Shown here one piece after another: positions 45,494-54,197 of a stretch of DNA of 64,000 nucleotides (position 1 is the first letter of the stretch; each line of letters starts with the position of its first letter). The notes under the pieces were generated by a model, which worked only from the letters and a program-made list of their open reading frames with translations, did not search any database and was not told the origin of the DNA. The translations under genes and the position numbers were made by a program. The DNA comes from an uncultured Erysipelotrichales bacterium (GTDB lineage Bacteria; Bacillota_I; Bacilli_A; Erysipelotrichales; Coprobacillaceae), in assembly GCA_910579135.1 (NCBI GenBank), contig CAJTTM010000001.1:226165-290164 (forward strand), read 5' to 3'.

Positions 45494-46418
45494 TTAACTT
45501 CTCCTTTAAAATTCTGACTAATTCATCAAGTTGACCCAAATCATCTAATGAAGCCCCACTCGCAAGAGCATGTCCTCCACCATGAAACATATTTGCAACC
45601 TTATCAATAGGAATGCTTCGACTTCTTATACTCACTCTATAATTATTCTCTACCTTATTCTCAGTAATTGCCATCCATACTTGAAATTCTCTTACATTAC
45701 TAAGAGTATTTACATAATTAGAGCCTTCTTCTCTTGATATTCCTAATCCCTTTAAATCTTCGTCTTTTAATATATAATAAGCAACCCCATTATTCACATG
45801 ATAATGATTTAAAATAAACTGAGTTACTAATAATTCCTTTTCATCTTTTAAATATAACTCTTGATAAATATCCTCAATTGAAATCCCTGTTTCAACTAAA
45901 GTTGCAGCACATCTAAAAGTCTTTTCATCAGTATTACGATATAAAAAACGATTACTATCCCCTACCATTCCTTTATACAATGCACTTGCAGCTTCTTTAC
46001 TTAAAGTTAATTGATCTTTAAATTGATGATAAATTTCTACAATAATTTGTGAACACGATGAAGCTGATTCATCAATAATATTAATACTTCCATAATGATC
46101 AACAATAATATGATGATCTATTTTTATAATTTCATCACACATTAAATAATCACCATCTATTCTATCTCTATTAGCAGTATCTAAAACAATACCTAAAGTT
46201 TTTTCATCATTACAATATTCATTTTCATCAAAATCTAAAAACATTGAACATAATTGACTATCTCTTTTCCCAGCAATGACTATTCTTTTATCTTTAAAAT
46301 TATCTTTAATAAGATAATACATACCCAGTTGTGATCCAAAAGCATCTAAATCTGGACGAATATGTCTATATATAACAATTTGGTGATATTCATTTATTTT
46401 CTTTAAAAATTCATTCAC
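45486..46418 (-). CDS. nrnA: DHH-family phosphoesterase NrnA (nanoRNase / pAp phosphatase)
   Basis: 310 residues. The DHH domain has HIRPDLDAFGSQLG (motif I), the DTANRDRID region, KIDHHIIVD (DHH motif) and GDSNRF. The DHHA1 domain ends with GGGHALASGAS. Enzymes degrade 2-5-mer RNA, pGpG/pApA and 3'-phosphoadenosine 5'-phosphate. First gene of the operon that continues through the membrane protein, the Sel1 protein and the FakA-like domain. Divergent from the ECF sigma gene across 120 bp. Confidence 0.92.
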   Translation of the reverse strand: MNEFLKKINEYHQIVIYRHIRPDLDAFGSQLGMYYLIKDNFKDKRIVIAGKRDSQLCSMFLDFDENEYCNDEKTLGIVLDTANRDRIDGDYLMCDEIIKIDHHIIVDHYGSINIIDESASSCSQIIVEIYHQFKDQLTLSKEAASALYKGMVGDSNRFLYRNTDEKTFRCAATLVETGISIEDIYQELYLKDEKELLVTQFILNHYHVNNGVAYYILKDEDLKGLGISREEGSNYVNTLSNVREFQVWMAITENKVENNYRVSIRSRSIPIDKVANMFHGGGHALASGASLDDLGQLDELVRILKEKLNG

Positions 46419-46540
46419 TAAAATCCCTCATTTCTATGAATATAATAATACCATAGGATTAACATAAGATGAACATAAATTATTTTTTATTTTGTCATTT
46501 TTCGATATAATAAACGTATATAAAGTGAAAGGAGAACAAA

Positions 46541-47029
46541 ATGAGAAATAATGATTTTAACCAACTCTATAATCAATACTATCAACCATTATATCTCTAT
46601 GCTCTTTCACTTACTAAAAATAAAGAAGATGCTTTAGATCTTGTTCAAAACACTTTTATCAAAGCTTATTTAAGTTACGAAGATACAAGTCACACAATCA
46701 TTTATTGGTTAATAAGAGTTTTAAGAAACGAATACATAGATATGGTTAGAAAGAAAAAGAAAGAAATTTCTAGTGATTTTTGTTTTGAATGGGTGGAAGA
46801 TCCCTATGATTTTACTAAAGAACTTATCAACAATGAAAAGAAATCATGGTTATATAGTCAAATATTAAAATTACCCTTACAAGCAAGACAAGTCATGTTA
46901 TTTTCTTTAATAACTAATGATCAAAATATAAGTGAACTCTTAAATATAAGTCTTGAAAATATTAGAACAATTAGATATAGAACAAAAAAACAATTAAAAG
47001 AAAAAGCAAAAAAGGAGAATATGTTATGA
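46541..47029 (+). CDS. ECF-type sigma-70 family factor
   Basis: 162 residues. Region 2 spans about 8-75 (YNQYYQPLYLYALSLTKNKEDALDLVQNTFIKAY), region 4 about 110-160 (LPLQARQVMLFSLITNDQNISELLNISLENIRTI). A 9-bp ribosome site AAAGGAGAA precedes the ATG. It overlaps the next gene by ATGA, the coupling usual for sigma/anti-sigma pairs. A TTGTCA-17-CGTATA arrangement upstream (46492-46520) might be an autoregulated promoter, but this is a guess. Confidence 0.85.
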   Translation: MRNNDFNQLYNQYYQPLYLYALSLTKNKEDALDLVQNTFIKAYLSYEDTSHTIIYWLIRVLRNEYIDMVRKKKKEISSDFCFEWVEDPYDFTKELINNEKKSWLYSQILKLPLQARQVMLFSLITNDQNISELLNISLENIRTIRYRTKKQLKEKAKKENML

Positions 47030-48069
47030 AAGATGAATTTAATGAATTATTAAATCTAGAAGAAAAAGAACTCAATAATATCCATATCAAAAGAAAAATG
47101 AATATAATGATTTATAAAAGAATTGGTATTGTATTATTAAGTCTTTCTATTGTGATTAGTGGTTGTTTTTTATATAAAAAATATACTCAAAAAAAAGAAA
47201 TACAAAGTTATTTTGATCCTTACCATTTTCAGATAGAAGATTTAGATGCAAAAACATCTTTACAACTTTTCTTTCAATCAGCATATCATATTACTCATTC
47301 TGGTGTTGAATTGAGTTTATATGATATGAAAAAGATTGGTGAAGGGAAATATAGACTTGATGTTCAAGAAATAAGTGATTTTCGTTCAGTATGTATAGGT
47401 GATAAAAATGAACTAAATCAATTCATTATCAACAAAAACAATATAGAAAAAAAAGATACAACTTTTGTAACTATGTTAAATGAATTTATTCAACCAGAAA
47501 AATGTAAAGATTATAGCTTTAAATTAAAAGAAGAACTTCAAGATATCAAAGAACTACCACAATCATCAGTATTAACTGTATCTATCAACTTTGATAAATA
47601 TATGAATATGGAAGATTTAATAAAATATATGAAAAAATATCCAAATACAAACTTTCTTTGGGCATGTCAAAAGAATCTACAAGAAGATTATGAAGCAAAT
47701 GGAAGTGTTGAAGCAAGTCATCCTTTAGGTATCAATCTTAAATCATATATTTTTCCAGATCTAACAAGGAAAGTATTAAATAAATATCCTTATCTTATTG
47801 AATTTGATTGTATGAATGAAGCTCAACTTTTACAACATTATCAATCTACTATTCAATTATTAAATGACTATTCATCTTCTATTTCATTAAAAAATATTGA
47901 TCATATAATTGATTTAAATTTAGATAAAATCAATAATGCAATGAAAGAAGAAATCACTTTTATAGGTGTAAAAGCTCTTATTAAAAAAGATGATTTAATT
48001 AAGGGAATTGAAAATGGAGATATGAAATATGGTTTAATAGAAGATATTGCATATTCAAAATACGAATAA
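47026..48069 (+). CDS. single-pass membrane protein, candidate anti-sigma partner
   Basis: 347 residues. A 30-residue acidic cytoplasmic N-terminus (EFNELLNLEEKELNNIHIK) leads to one membrane helix (about 31-50; IGIVLLSLSIVISGCFLY) and an extracytoplasmic domain of about 300 residues. ATGA overlap with the sigma-factor gene is the main evidence for a regulatory pairing. No zinc-binding HxxxCxxC motif of ZAS anti-sigmas is present, so this would be a different type. Its outer domain could sense an envelope signal; inferred. Confidence 0.7.
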   Translation: MKDEFNELLNLEEKELNNIHIKRKMNIMIYKRIGIVLLSLSIVISGCFLYKKYTQKKEIQSYFDPYHFQIEDLDAKTSLQLFFQSAYHITHSGVELSLYDMKKIGEGKYRLDVQEISDFRSVCIGDKNELNQFIINKNNIEKKDTTFVTMLNEFIQPEKCKDYSFKLKEELQDIKELPQSSVLTVSINFDKYMNMEDLIKYMKKYPNTNFLWACQKNLQEDYEANGSVEASHPLGINLKSYIFPDLTRKVLNKYPYLIEFDCMNEAQLLQHYQSTIQLLNDYSSSISLKNIDHIIDLNLDKINNAMKEEITFIGVKALIKKDDLIKGIENGDMKYGLIEDIAYSKYE

Positions 48070-48095
48070 AAAATCTAGCATTTAAGCTAGATTTT
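48070..48095. terminator. bidirectional terminator between the anti-sigma candidate and ackA
   Basis: AAAATCTAGC / GCTAGATTTT stem with loop ATTTAA; A-tract upstream and T-run downstream on the plus strand, between convergent genes. Confidence 0.85.
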
Positions 48096-49288
48096 TATAA
48101 CCCTAATAATCTGACTGTATCCCTAGCAATCATCACTTCTTCATTTGTAGGAATAACCATAACTTTAATCTTAGAATCATCAGTTGAAATGACTCTATTT
48201 TCACTACTTCTTACTGCATTTAATTCATCATTAAGAGTAACACCTAAAGCATCATGAATATCTTCAGCAATTAACTTTCTTAAATAAGCTGCGTTTTCAC
48301 CAACTCCTGCAGTAAAAGCAATAGCATCACATCCACCAAGTTCAACATAATAAGAACCAATGAATTTTGCTACAATACGAGAATATAAAGTGCTTGTACG
48401 AATGGCTCTTTCATCATTCTGATAATATGCGTCTTCAATATCTCTAGAATCTGAAGAAATACCAGATACTCCTAACATTCCTGATTTTTTATTATAGACA
48501 TCTAACATATCATTGACATCCATTCCTAATTTGTTACATAAATATGGCATAACAGATGGATCTACATCCCCTGTTCTTGTTCCCATCATAACACCTGCAA
48601 GTGGTGTGAATCCCATTGAAGTATCAATACATTTACCATCTTTAACAGCAGATAAACTTGCTCCGTTTCCTAAATGACATACAATAATCTTTGAATGCTC
48701 TGGATTACCAATCATTTCTCTTGCTTGTTCACTAACATATTTATGACTTGTTCCATGTGCACCATATCTTCTTACCTTTAAATCTGTATAATATTCATAT
48801 GGTAATGGATATAGATAATTTTCAGCAGATAAAGTTTGATGGAAAGCAGTATCAAATGTGAAAACATGTCCTACCTCTGGTAAAGCTTCCTTAAATGCTC
48901 TATAGCCAATTAAATGAGCCGGATTATGTAAAGGAGCTAATTCACATAACTCTTCTACTTTCTTTACAACATCTTCGTCAACAACAGCACTATCATTAAA
49001 ATATTCCCCACCATGAACAATACGATGTCCTACTGCTTGAATTTCAGATAATTCTTTTACAACACCTTCATTAACTAATGCTTTTAATAACATATCAACT
49101 GCAATTGCATGGTTTTCTATAGGGCATTTTTCAGTTTTCTTTTCTCCATTATATTTAATTGTAAAAATACCTTCATCTAAACCAATTCTTTCAACAATAC
49201 CTGAAGTAATAACCTTTTCTTCTGGCATTTCAAATAATTGAAATTTTAAAGACGAACTTCCGGCATTGACAGCTATAACTTTTGTCAT
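48095..49288 (-). CDS. ackA: acetate kinase AckA
   Basis: 397 residues, full length. Converts acetyl-phosphate and ADP to acetate and ATP in fermentation. NAGSSSLKFQLF (N-terminal), VGHRIVHGGEYF, TFDTAFHQT, HLGNGASLSA, MGTRTGDVDP and FTAGVGENA are the acetate-kinase motifs. AGGAGG with 8-nt spacing selects the ATG at 49288 over one two codons earlier. No pta neighbour is present; ackA stands alone behind a good promoter (TTGCGA-17-TAAAAT). Confidence 0.96.
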   Translation of the reverse strand: MTKVIAVNAGSSSLKFQLFEMPEEKVITSGIVERIGLDEGIFTIKYNGEKKTEKCPIENHAIAVDMLLKALVNEGVVKELSEIQAVGHRIVHGGEYFNDSAVVDEDVVKKVEELCELAPLHNPAHLIGYRAFKEALPEVGHVFTFDTAFHQTLSAENYLYPLPYEYYTDLKVRRYGAHGTSHKYVSEQAREMIGNPEHSKIIVCHLGNGASLSAVKDGKCIDTSMGFTPLAGVMMGTRTGDVDPSVMPYLCNKLGMDVNDMLDVYNKKSGMLGVSGISSDSRDIEDAYYQNDERAIRTSTLYSRIVAKFIGSYYVELGGCDAIAFTAGVGENAAYLRKLIAEDIHDALGVTLNDELNAVRSSENRVISTDDSKIKVMVIPTNEEVMIARDTVRLLGL

Positions 49289-49315
49289 TTTCATTTCCTC
49301 CTTGTCACATACACC

Positions 49316-49344
49316 ATTTTACAAAAAAATCTATGATATCGCAA
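49316..49344 (-). promoter_or_regulatory. ackA promoter
   Basis: TTGCGA (49344-49339), 17-bp spacer, TAAAAT (49321-49316) on the minus strand, 28 nt before the ackA ATG. Confidence 0.6.
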
Positions 49345-49431
49345 TACTTTTTTATGCTGTCTAGATATAAATATGGTATAATTGATATTATTAACAAGAT
49401 ATGATAATATCATTCTAAGGTAGGTGTTTTT

Positions 49432-49689
49432 ATGCATTGTAAAAATTGTGGACATGAAATAACTGATGATAATATTTCCTTTTGTCCAAAATGTGGAAAT
49501 CGTATCATTATTGAAAAAATTTATGATCCTGGAAGTATAGGATGGATGATTTTGGCTTTATTTTTTCCTATAATCGGTTTAATATTATATTATGAATGGC
49601 ATGAAGAAAAACCAAATAATGCGAAAATGGCTCTTTATGGTGCTATTCCAGGTTTATTCTTAAAAATCATTGGATTTATATTTTTATAA
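49432..49689 (+). CDS. zinc-ribbon membrane protein
   Basis: 85 residues. CKNCGHEI and FCPKCGNRI form a four-Cys zinc ribbon at the N-terminus; two hydrophobic helices (about 40-58 and 68-84) follow, with a WHEEKPNNAK loop. Such small zinc-ribbon/TM proteins are common in Firmicutes and uncharacterised. A possible promoter (TATAAT near 49377) and a short palindrome ATGATA-A-TATCAT (49401-49413) precede it. Confidence 0.8.
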   Translation: MHCKNCGHEITDDNISFCPKCGNRIIIEKIYDPGSIGWMILALFFPIIGLILYYEWHEEKPNNAKMALYGAIPGLFLKIIGFIFL

Positions 49690-49725
49690 AATAATATTTA
49701 TAAATAAAAGAAATGTGGTGATGAA

Positions 49726-50604
49726 ATGAGTATAATGACACAACTAGAATTTGAATTAGATTTCTCAGAATCAGAAAAACAAATATCTAGATATATTTTA
49801 AATTATGGCGAAGATGTATTATCTATGTCTGTAAAACAACTTGCAGATAAAACATATACTTCTCCTGCAACAATTGTAAGATTATGTAAAAAAATAGGTT
49901 TAAATGGTTATAATGATTTTAAAATTAAATATAGTGCAGAACTTCAATATGATAAAAGAAATAAAAAAAGAATAGATGTTAATTATCCTTTTTCAAAAGA
50001 TGATGATTCTATTAAGATTGCAAATAAACTTTCTTCTTTATCTATTGAAGTCATTAAAGATACTTTTCAATTAATATCTTTTGAAACACTTAATAAAGTT
50101 GTTGATTTATTAGAAAAATATCAAGATATAGATATCTATGGTTCAGGTAATTCTATACTTGCAGCATTATCTTTTCAACATAAGATGATGAGAATTCAAA
50201 GAAATGTTAATGTAAAAACAATTCCAGGTGAACAAATATTTATGGCTTATAACAGTAATCCTAATAAATTATCAATTGTTATTTCATATTCTGGAGAAAC
50301 AAGTGAAATCATTCAAATTGCAAAAGCCCTAAAAGATAAAAAAACAAAGATTATAGCAGTTACTTCTGTAGGTGATAATCAATTATCTCATTATGCAGAT
50401 TATGTAATATATATTGATTCAAGAGAGAAAATCTTTTCAAAGATTGCTCCATTTTCATCACAGATTTCTATGGAATATATTTTTAATCTTATCTTCTCAT
50501 GTTTATTTCAAAGAAACTATGAAATCAACACTTTAAAAAAACTATCAGAAGATAAAAAGAATGACTTCCGTCATCCTTTATTAAGCCCTATTAATGAAGA
50601 GTAA
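49726..50604 (+). CDS. MurR/RpiR-family transcriptional regulator
   Basis: 292 residues. N-terminal HTH_6 domain (about 1-77; MSVKQLADKTYTSPATIVRLCKKIGLNGYNDFKIK) and a SIS sugar-phosphate-binding domain (about 120-245; IYGSGNSILAALSFQHKM, ISYSGETSEII). Family members respond to phosphosugars and control amino-sugar or sugar uptake. No transporter gene is adjacent. A second RpiR-family gene lies at 63086-63922. Ends in a terminator. Confidence 0.88.
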   Translation: MSIMTQLEFELDFSESEKQISRYILNYGEDVLSMSVKQLADKTYTSPATIVRLCKKIGLNGYNDFKIKYSAELQYDKRNKKRIDVNYPFSKDDDSIKIANKLSSLSIEVIKDTFQLISFETLNKVVDLLEKYQDIDIYGSGNSILAALSFQHKMMRIQRNVNVKTIPGEQIFMAYNSNPNKLSIVISYSGETSEIIQIAKALKDKKTKIIAVTSVGDNQLSHYADYVIYIDSREKIFSKIAPFSSQISMEYIFNLIFSCLFQRNYEINTLKKLSEDKKNDFRHPLLSPINEE

Positions 50605-50633
50605 CGGGAAATAGCAACGCTATCTCCCGTTTT
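50602..50633 (+). terminator. terminator of the RpiR-type gene
   Basis: AACGGGA-A-ATAGC / GCTAT-C-TCCCGTT stem with loop AAC and one mismatch, T-rich tail. It overlaps the end of the decayed permease on the opposite strand. Confidence 0.8.
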
Positions 50634-51820
50634 AATATCTTAATATCCTTTCAATTGATAACTGTTTAGTATTTTTATATATCATTATATAAACACTTAA
50701 CAATAATACAATAACAAAAATAACATTAAACAAGAATGCATCCATTAGTGAAAATGTAAACATTGAAGAGCACATAACTATAAATATACTATTCAAAATC
50801 AAAAATATCATACACTGCATACATATTCCTACAACAATAAGTTGGGTCATAAAAACATTATTTAAACCATGTATCTTTAACATAATCAATTCTTTCTCTC
50901 TTTTATAAAAATATTAAATTTGCATAATATTAAACAAGATAAGTGTTAATATAAAAATCATTCCTAAAACCATATATTCAATCATTGTATTTGTATTCGC
51001 AAGTTCTTGCATTTCATTAATATAAGGAAAAACAAACGTGTTTCTATATGTTTATCTTGCATATTTTGATACATATTTAAATATGTATCAAAATTATTAC
51101 AAATCATTGTATAACCAATATATTGTTCTATATTATCTAATTGATAATCTGCATATATTTTTTTGAGAATATCATAATCCATATAAACACAGAATTCTTT
51201 ATCTTTTAAATAATAACATGGTACATTGTTATCGACAGTACCACCAATAGATAAATTCATTTGATGTTCATTAATATGACTTTGATGATTTTGAGAATAT
51301 TGTATTGTTAGAGTTGTTGAAACATTCCTAAAATTGATTGATGATGAAATCAATCGTTGATGTAATGACTGACTTAAATAAATAGACCCATCTCCATAAT
51401 TTAAGACTTTATTCTTTTCCATTGCATCTTTATTATATATTGGAACAACTAGAACAATCATCCCTCCAATCAAAAAGGATGTTCTTAGATAAGGATAGAC
51501 TTGATAACTTCCTTCTTGTTGATTATCAAAATGAAAAGCCTCTAAATCTTGATCTACATATGATTTATTCTTATCCTTAACAATAAACATCTGATTATTC
51601 GATAATGACTGATACTCATCAATAGAATAAGCTGTATGATTTTGAATAATCATTATAGATAGATTCATTAATAATAATGCTATTACAACAATCATTATTA
51701 AAACAAATTCATTCCATTTATATTTAAAAAAAAAGAATAAATATATCTCATTATAAAAGAAAATGATATTCCTTTATGAGAATTTAAATCTATATCTTCA
51801 TTACTTTCACAATGTTTCAT
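50632..51820 (-). pseudogene. decayed FtsX-like/bacteriocin-associated permease
   Basis: The reading begins MKHCESNEDIDLNSHKG at an ATG at 51820, has TM1 (VLIMIVVIALLLMNLSIMII), an extracytoplasmic segment with HTAYSIDEYQ, then TIMIEYMVLGMIFILTLILF-like and C-terminal TM helices with REKELIMLKIHGLNN (the FtsX loop) and LRY end. Lesions: a frameshift at a run of nine A/T near 51725, another near 51020, and a TAA after IMQI near 50915. Gene order with an ABC ATPase and a small precursor-like gene resembles lactococcin-972-type export loci (DUF1430). It cannot encode an intact protein. Confidence 0.8.
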
Positions 51821-51822
51821 TT

Positions 51823-52460
51823 CTATAAGTTTTTTTCTTTAATCTCAAAAATTTGATCTACATAATCCAAAGCTTTTTCACTATGACTAGAAATAATAAT
51901 TGTTTTGTGATAATCATGAGCTAATTGAGATAAAACTTAGAAGATATTTTTAGTGTTTTCTATATCTAAAGCACTTGTTGGTTCATCTAAAATAATAACT
52001 GGGTATCTTTACACATTGCACAAACAATAGCCAATCTTTGCTTCTGACCTCCTGATAACGTATCAATTGACTGATGAAAAGGTATATTCAAACCAACAAT
52101 ATGAAGTATATCTTGATACTCTTTTTCACTATATTTCCTATTATTAATCTGAGAATAAATTTTAAGATTACCCAATACATCATAATGTTCAAAAAGCATA
52201 TTATCCTGTGTAATAAACGTTATATAATCTTTCCTTATAAGACTTTGTTCAGTGTTTGATAACTTATTGATATCCTTTCCCAATAAATAATACTCAAAAT
52301 CTCTACTTTCACTAATATGTACTAGTCTATAAAGCAATGATGTCTTTTCCCTTCCACTCTTACCAGAAATAACAGTTGTCTTTCCATAATCAAATATAAG
52401 ATTCCCATTTTTTAAAACAAGTAAATCATCATATTGAATATTATCAAATATTATACACAT
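51823..52460 (-). pseudogene. decayed ABC-transporter ATPase of the bacteriocin-like locus
   Basis: The start (MCIIFDNIQYDDLLV) and the Q-loop, LSGGQKQRLAIVCAM signature and DEPTSALDIE Walker B are recognisable. Three lesions: the Walker A reads GKSGREKTS, with Glu in place of the invariant glycine before Lys; a frameshift near 52005 before the Walker B; and a TAA at 51937-51939. AAGGAG precedes the ATG. It lies between the precursor-like gene and the permease. Confidence 0.82.
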
Positions 52461-52481
52461 TTTAACATACTCCTTTTTAAA

Positions 52482-52514
52482 ATAAGACAGTCACCGCATC
52501 TGTGACTATCTTAT
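52482..52514 (-). terminator. attenuator-type hairpin between the precursor-like gene and the ABC ATPase
   Basis: ATAAGA-C-AGTCAC / GTGACT-A-TCTTAT stem (12 of 13 paired) with a T-rich tail, then the ATPase ribosome site. Bacteriocin operons often carry such a partial terminator after the structural gene. Confidence 0.7.
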
Positions 52515-52521
52515 CAACAAA

Positions 52522-52863
52522 TTATTCATATTTATCATTAGTAAATTTTACTGTAACCTTACTATTTGAGTATGTACATTTTGTATACTTTTTTGTATTT
52601 CTTGTAACTGATTGATTATCAGTTAAATAAACTTTACAAGAAGTGTGCATTGTAGAATTGCTTATAACAGACATACTAGGTGTTGCTGTATATGCGTTTT
52701 TACCACTTTTTAATGTCGCAGACCATCTTGTATTTCCACTCATATGATGAACTCCTGTGCACTTAACAGAAGCTGAACCTAATAAATCAGCTATATCTAC
52801 AAAACCAACCATACCTACTACAATCAATAATGAAAAAAACAATACTCACAGTTTTTTCTTCAT
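52522..52863 (-). pseudogene. small secreted bacteriocin-like precursor, broken by a stop at codon 6
   Basis: Minus-strand reading from the ATG at 52863 gives MKKKL, then TGA at 52848-52846, then VLFFSLLIVVGMVGFVDIADLLGSASVKC, a normal signal peptide, and a mature part of about 85 residues with four or five Cys, rich in Ser, Thr and Lys. TTG at 52842 could restart translation but lacks a ribosome site. TGA is a real stop in this genome. The mature part has no firm homologue; the neighbourhood suggests a bacteriocin-like secreted peptide, although similarity to lactococcin 972 itself is weak. Confidence 0.65.
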
Positions 52864-52888
52864 ATATTTTTCTTCTTTTTCCACTTGA

Positions 52889-52902
52889 AGAAAGCGCTTT
52901 TT
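52889..52902. promoter_or_regulatory. candidate CcpA cre site
   Basis: AGAAAGCGCTTTTT fits the cre consensus TGWAARCGYTWNCW at 12 of 14 positions and is nearly palindromic. It lies just downstream of the -10, a position where CcpA represses by roadblock. Confidence 0.5.
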
Positions 52903-52913
52903 TATTTAACTTC

Positions 52914-52942
52914 ATTATACTCTTTTATAAATATACAGTCCA
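52914..52942 (-). promoter_or_regulatory. promoter of the bacteriocin-like locus
   Basis: TGGACT (52942-52937), 17-bp spacer, TATAAT (52919-52914), about 50 nt before the precursor ATG. Still intact although all three genes are broken. Confidence 0.7.
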
Positions 52943-52963
52943 TATCAATTCCATCAAATGCCG

Positions 52964-53000
52964 TTTTTAACCAAACTAGTGTCATTTTTAACGTTAAAAA
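52964..53000. promoter_or_regulatory. phased TTTTTAAC repeats and palindrome upstream of the bacteriocin-like promoter
   Basis: TTTTTAAC occurs at 52964-52971 and 52985-52992, exactly 21 bp apart (two helical turns), and the second copy forms the perfect palindrome TTTTTAACGTTAAAAA (52985-53000). On the minus strand each reads GTTAAAAA. Direct repeats of 9 bp with a two-turn period are typical of LytTR-type response-regulator (AgrA/PlnC) sites, which drive bacteriocin operons; this match is only partial. Confidence 0.45.
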
Positions 53001-53084
53001 GTTTTAGTTAGAAAATAATATAAAAAAAGATGATTTATTTATAAAGAAAATCACCTTTTCATTCAATTCTGTAAAATAACATTT

Positions 53085-54197
53085 TTACATATCTACGTTA
53101 ATATTTTTACCTGCCAATGATTTTGCTCTGTTCTTCATTTTTTCAATAGAAATGAAACGCCCCTTATATCCATTTATACCATGTTGAGCACTAAGTGTTT
53201 CTGTATAATCTTTTAATCGATATACCTTAAATCCATAACGACTATTATAGACATTCTCGCTATGAGCTTGATAATGATTAACAAGTGGTGTTAAAGTTAC
53301 ATTTTCAATAGATATTGAATGACTCTTTTTCACAATATCAAAAGATAACATTCCTCCTAATTGAACATTTTCTTCTAACATACCACTAATAAAATTACCT
53401 AAACTATATGCTACTAAAGTTTTATGTCCATTTTGACCTTGTACCCATTGTATAGGTTGTAAAGTATGAGGATGAGTTCCAATAATGACATCAACTCCTA
53501 AATCAGCTAAATAAGAAGCATATTCTTTTTGAAAGGGTTGAGGTTCATTATCATATTCAATGCCCCAATGACACGAAACAATAACAACATCACTTATTGA
53601 TTTCGCTTTTTTAACATCATTTTTAATTTGAGTCTTATCAAAATTCTTTAAACTATTAGATTGTTGATTATAATTTAAAGATTGATTATAAGAAAGAAAA
53701 GAAATCTTAACTCCATTCTTCTCAATAACTGGTATATCATTTTCTCTTAAACCTATGTATTTCATGTCATATTGATTAAAGGTTTCTATTGAGTGTGTCA
53801 TACCATCTTCACCCTTATCTAGAGCATGATTATTACTTCCATTCACAACATCAAAACCAGTATCATATAATGCTTTAGCCATTTCATCTGGAGTATTAAA
53901 TACAGGATAACCAGAATATCCTCTTTGTTTACCCGCTAAAATAGTTTCTTGATTAATAAAAGAAATATCTGCCTTTTTAATATAAGGTTTTATATTTTGG
54001 TAATACGAAGTAAAATCATATGTATTTCCTTTTTTAGCTTCATCAATTAATCGTTTATGAATAAGATTATCACCAACCGCATTAAATGAAACAACATGAT
54101 TAACTTGTTTATTATCTTTTAATACAATATCTTCTGATTCAAATGATGAACAAGCACATAGTAACAATAAAGCTAATAATATCTTTATTATCTTCAT
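53085..54197 (-). CDS. CapA-family lipoprotein
   Basis: 370 residues. A lipobox LLLLCAC at about 12-18 gives a lipidated, outer-membrane-leaflet-facing exported protein in this monoderm. The PGA_cap/CapA domain has FNAVGDNLIH, INQETIL, NGSNNHALDKGE, SCHWGIEYDNEPQ and IGTHPHTLQPIQW metal-site motifs. It is the last gene of the two-component/VanY operon (TAATG-type coupling with vanY at 54197). A second CapA-like protein, at 17001-17966, is not lipidated. Confidence 0.88.
   Translation of the reverse strand: MKIIKILLALLLLCACSSFESEDIVLKDNKQVNHVVSFNAVGDNLIHKRLIDEAKKGNTYDFTSYYQNIKPYIKKADISFINQETILAGKQRGYSGYPVFNTPDEMAKALYDTGFDVVNGSNNHALDKGEDGMTHSIETFNQYDMKYIGLRENDIPVIEKNGVKISFLSYNQSLNYNQQSNSLKNFDKTQIKNDVKKAKSISDVVIVSCHWGIEYDNEPQPFQKEYASYLADLGVDVIIGTHPHTLQPIQWVQGQNGHKTLVAYSLGNFISGMLEENVQLGGMLSFDIVKKSHSISIENVTLTPLVNHYQAHSENVYNSRYGFKVYRLKDYTETLSAQHGINGYKGRFISIEKMKNRAKSLAGKNINVDM

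Noticed and set aside
52846..52863. TGA read as tryptophan in the precursor-like gene (code 4)
   Set aside because: TGA ends intact genes in the window (pgeF, pucR-type, sigma factor), and housekeeping proteins show no internal TGA, so it is a stop.
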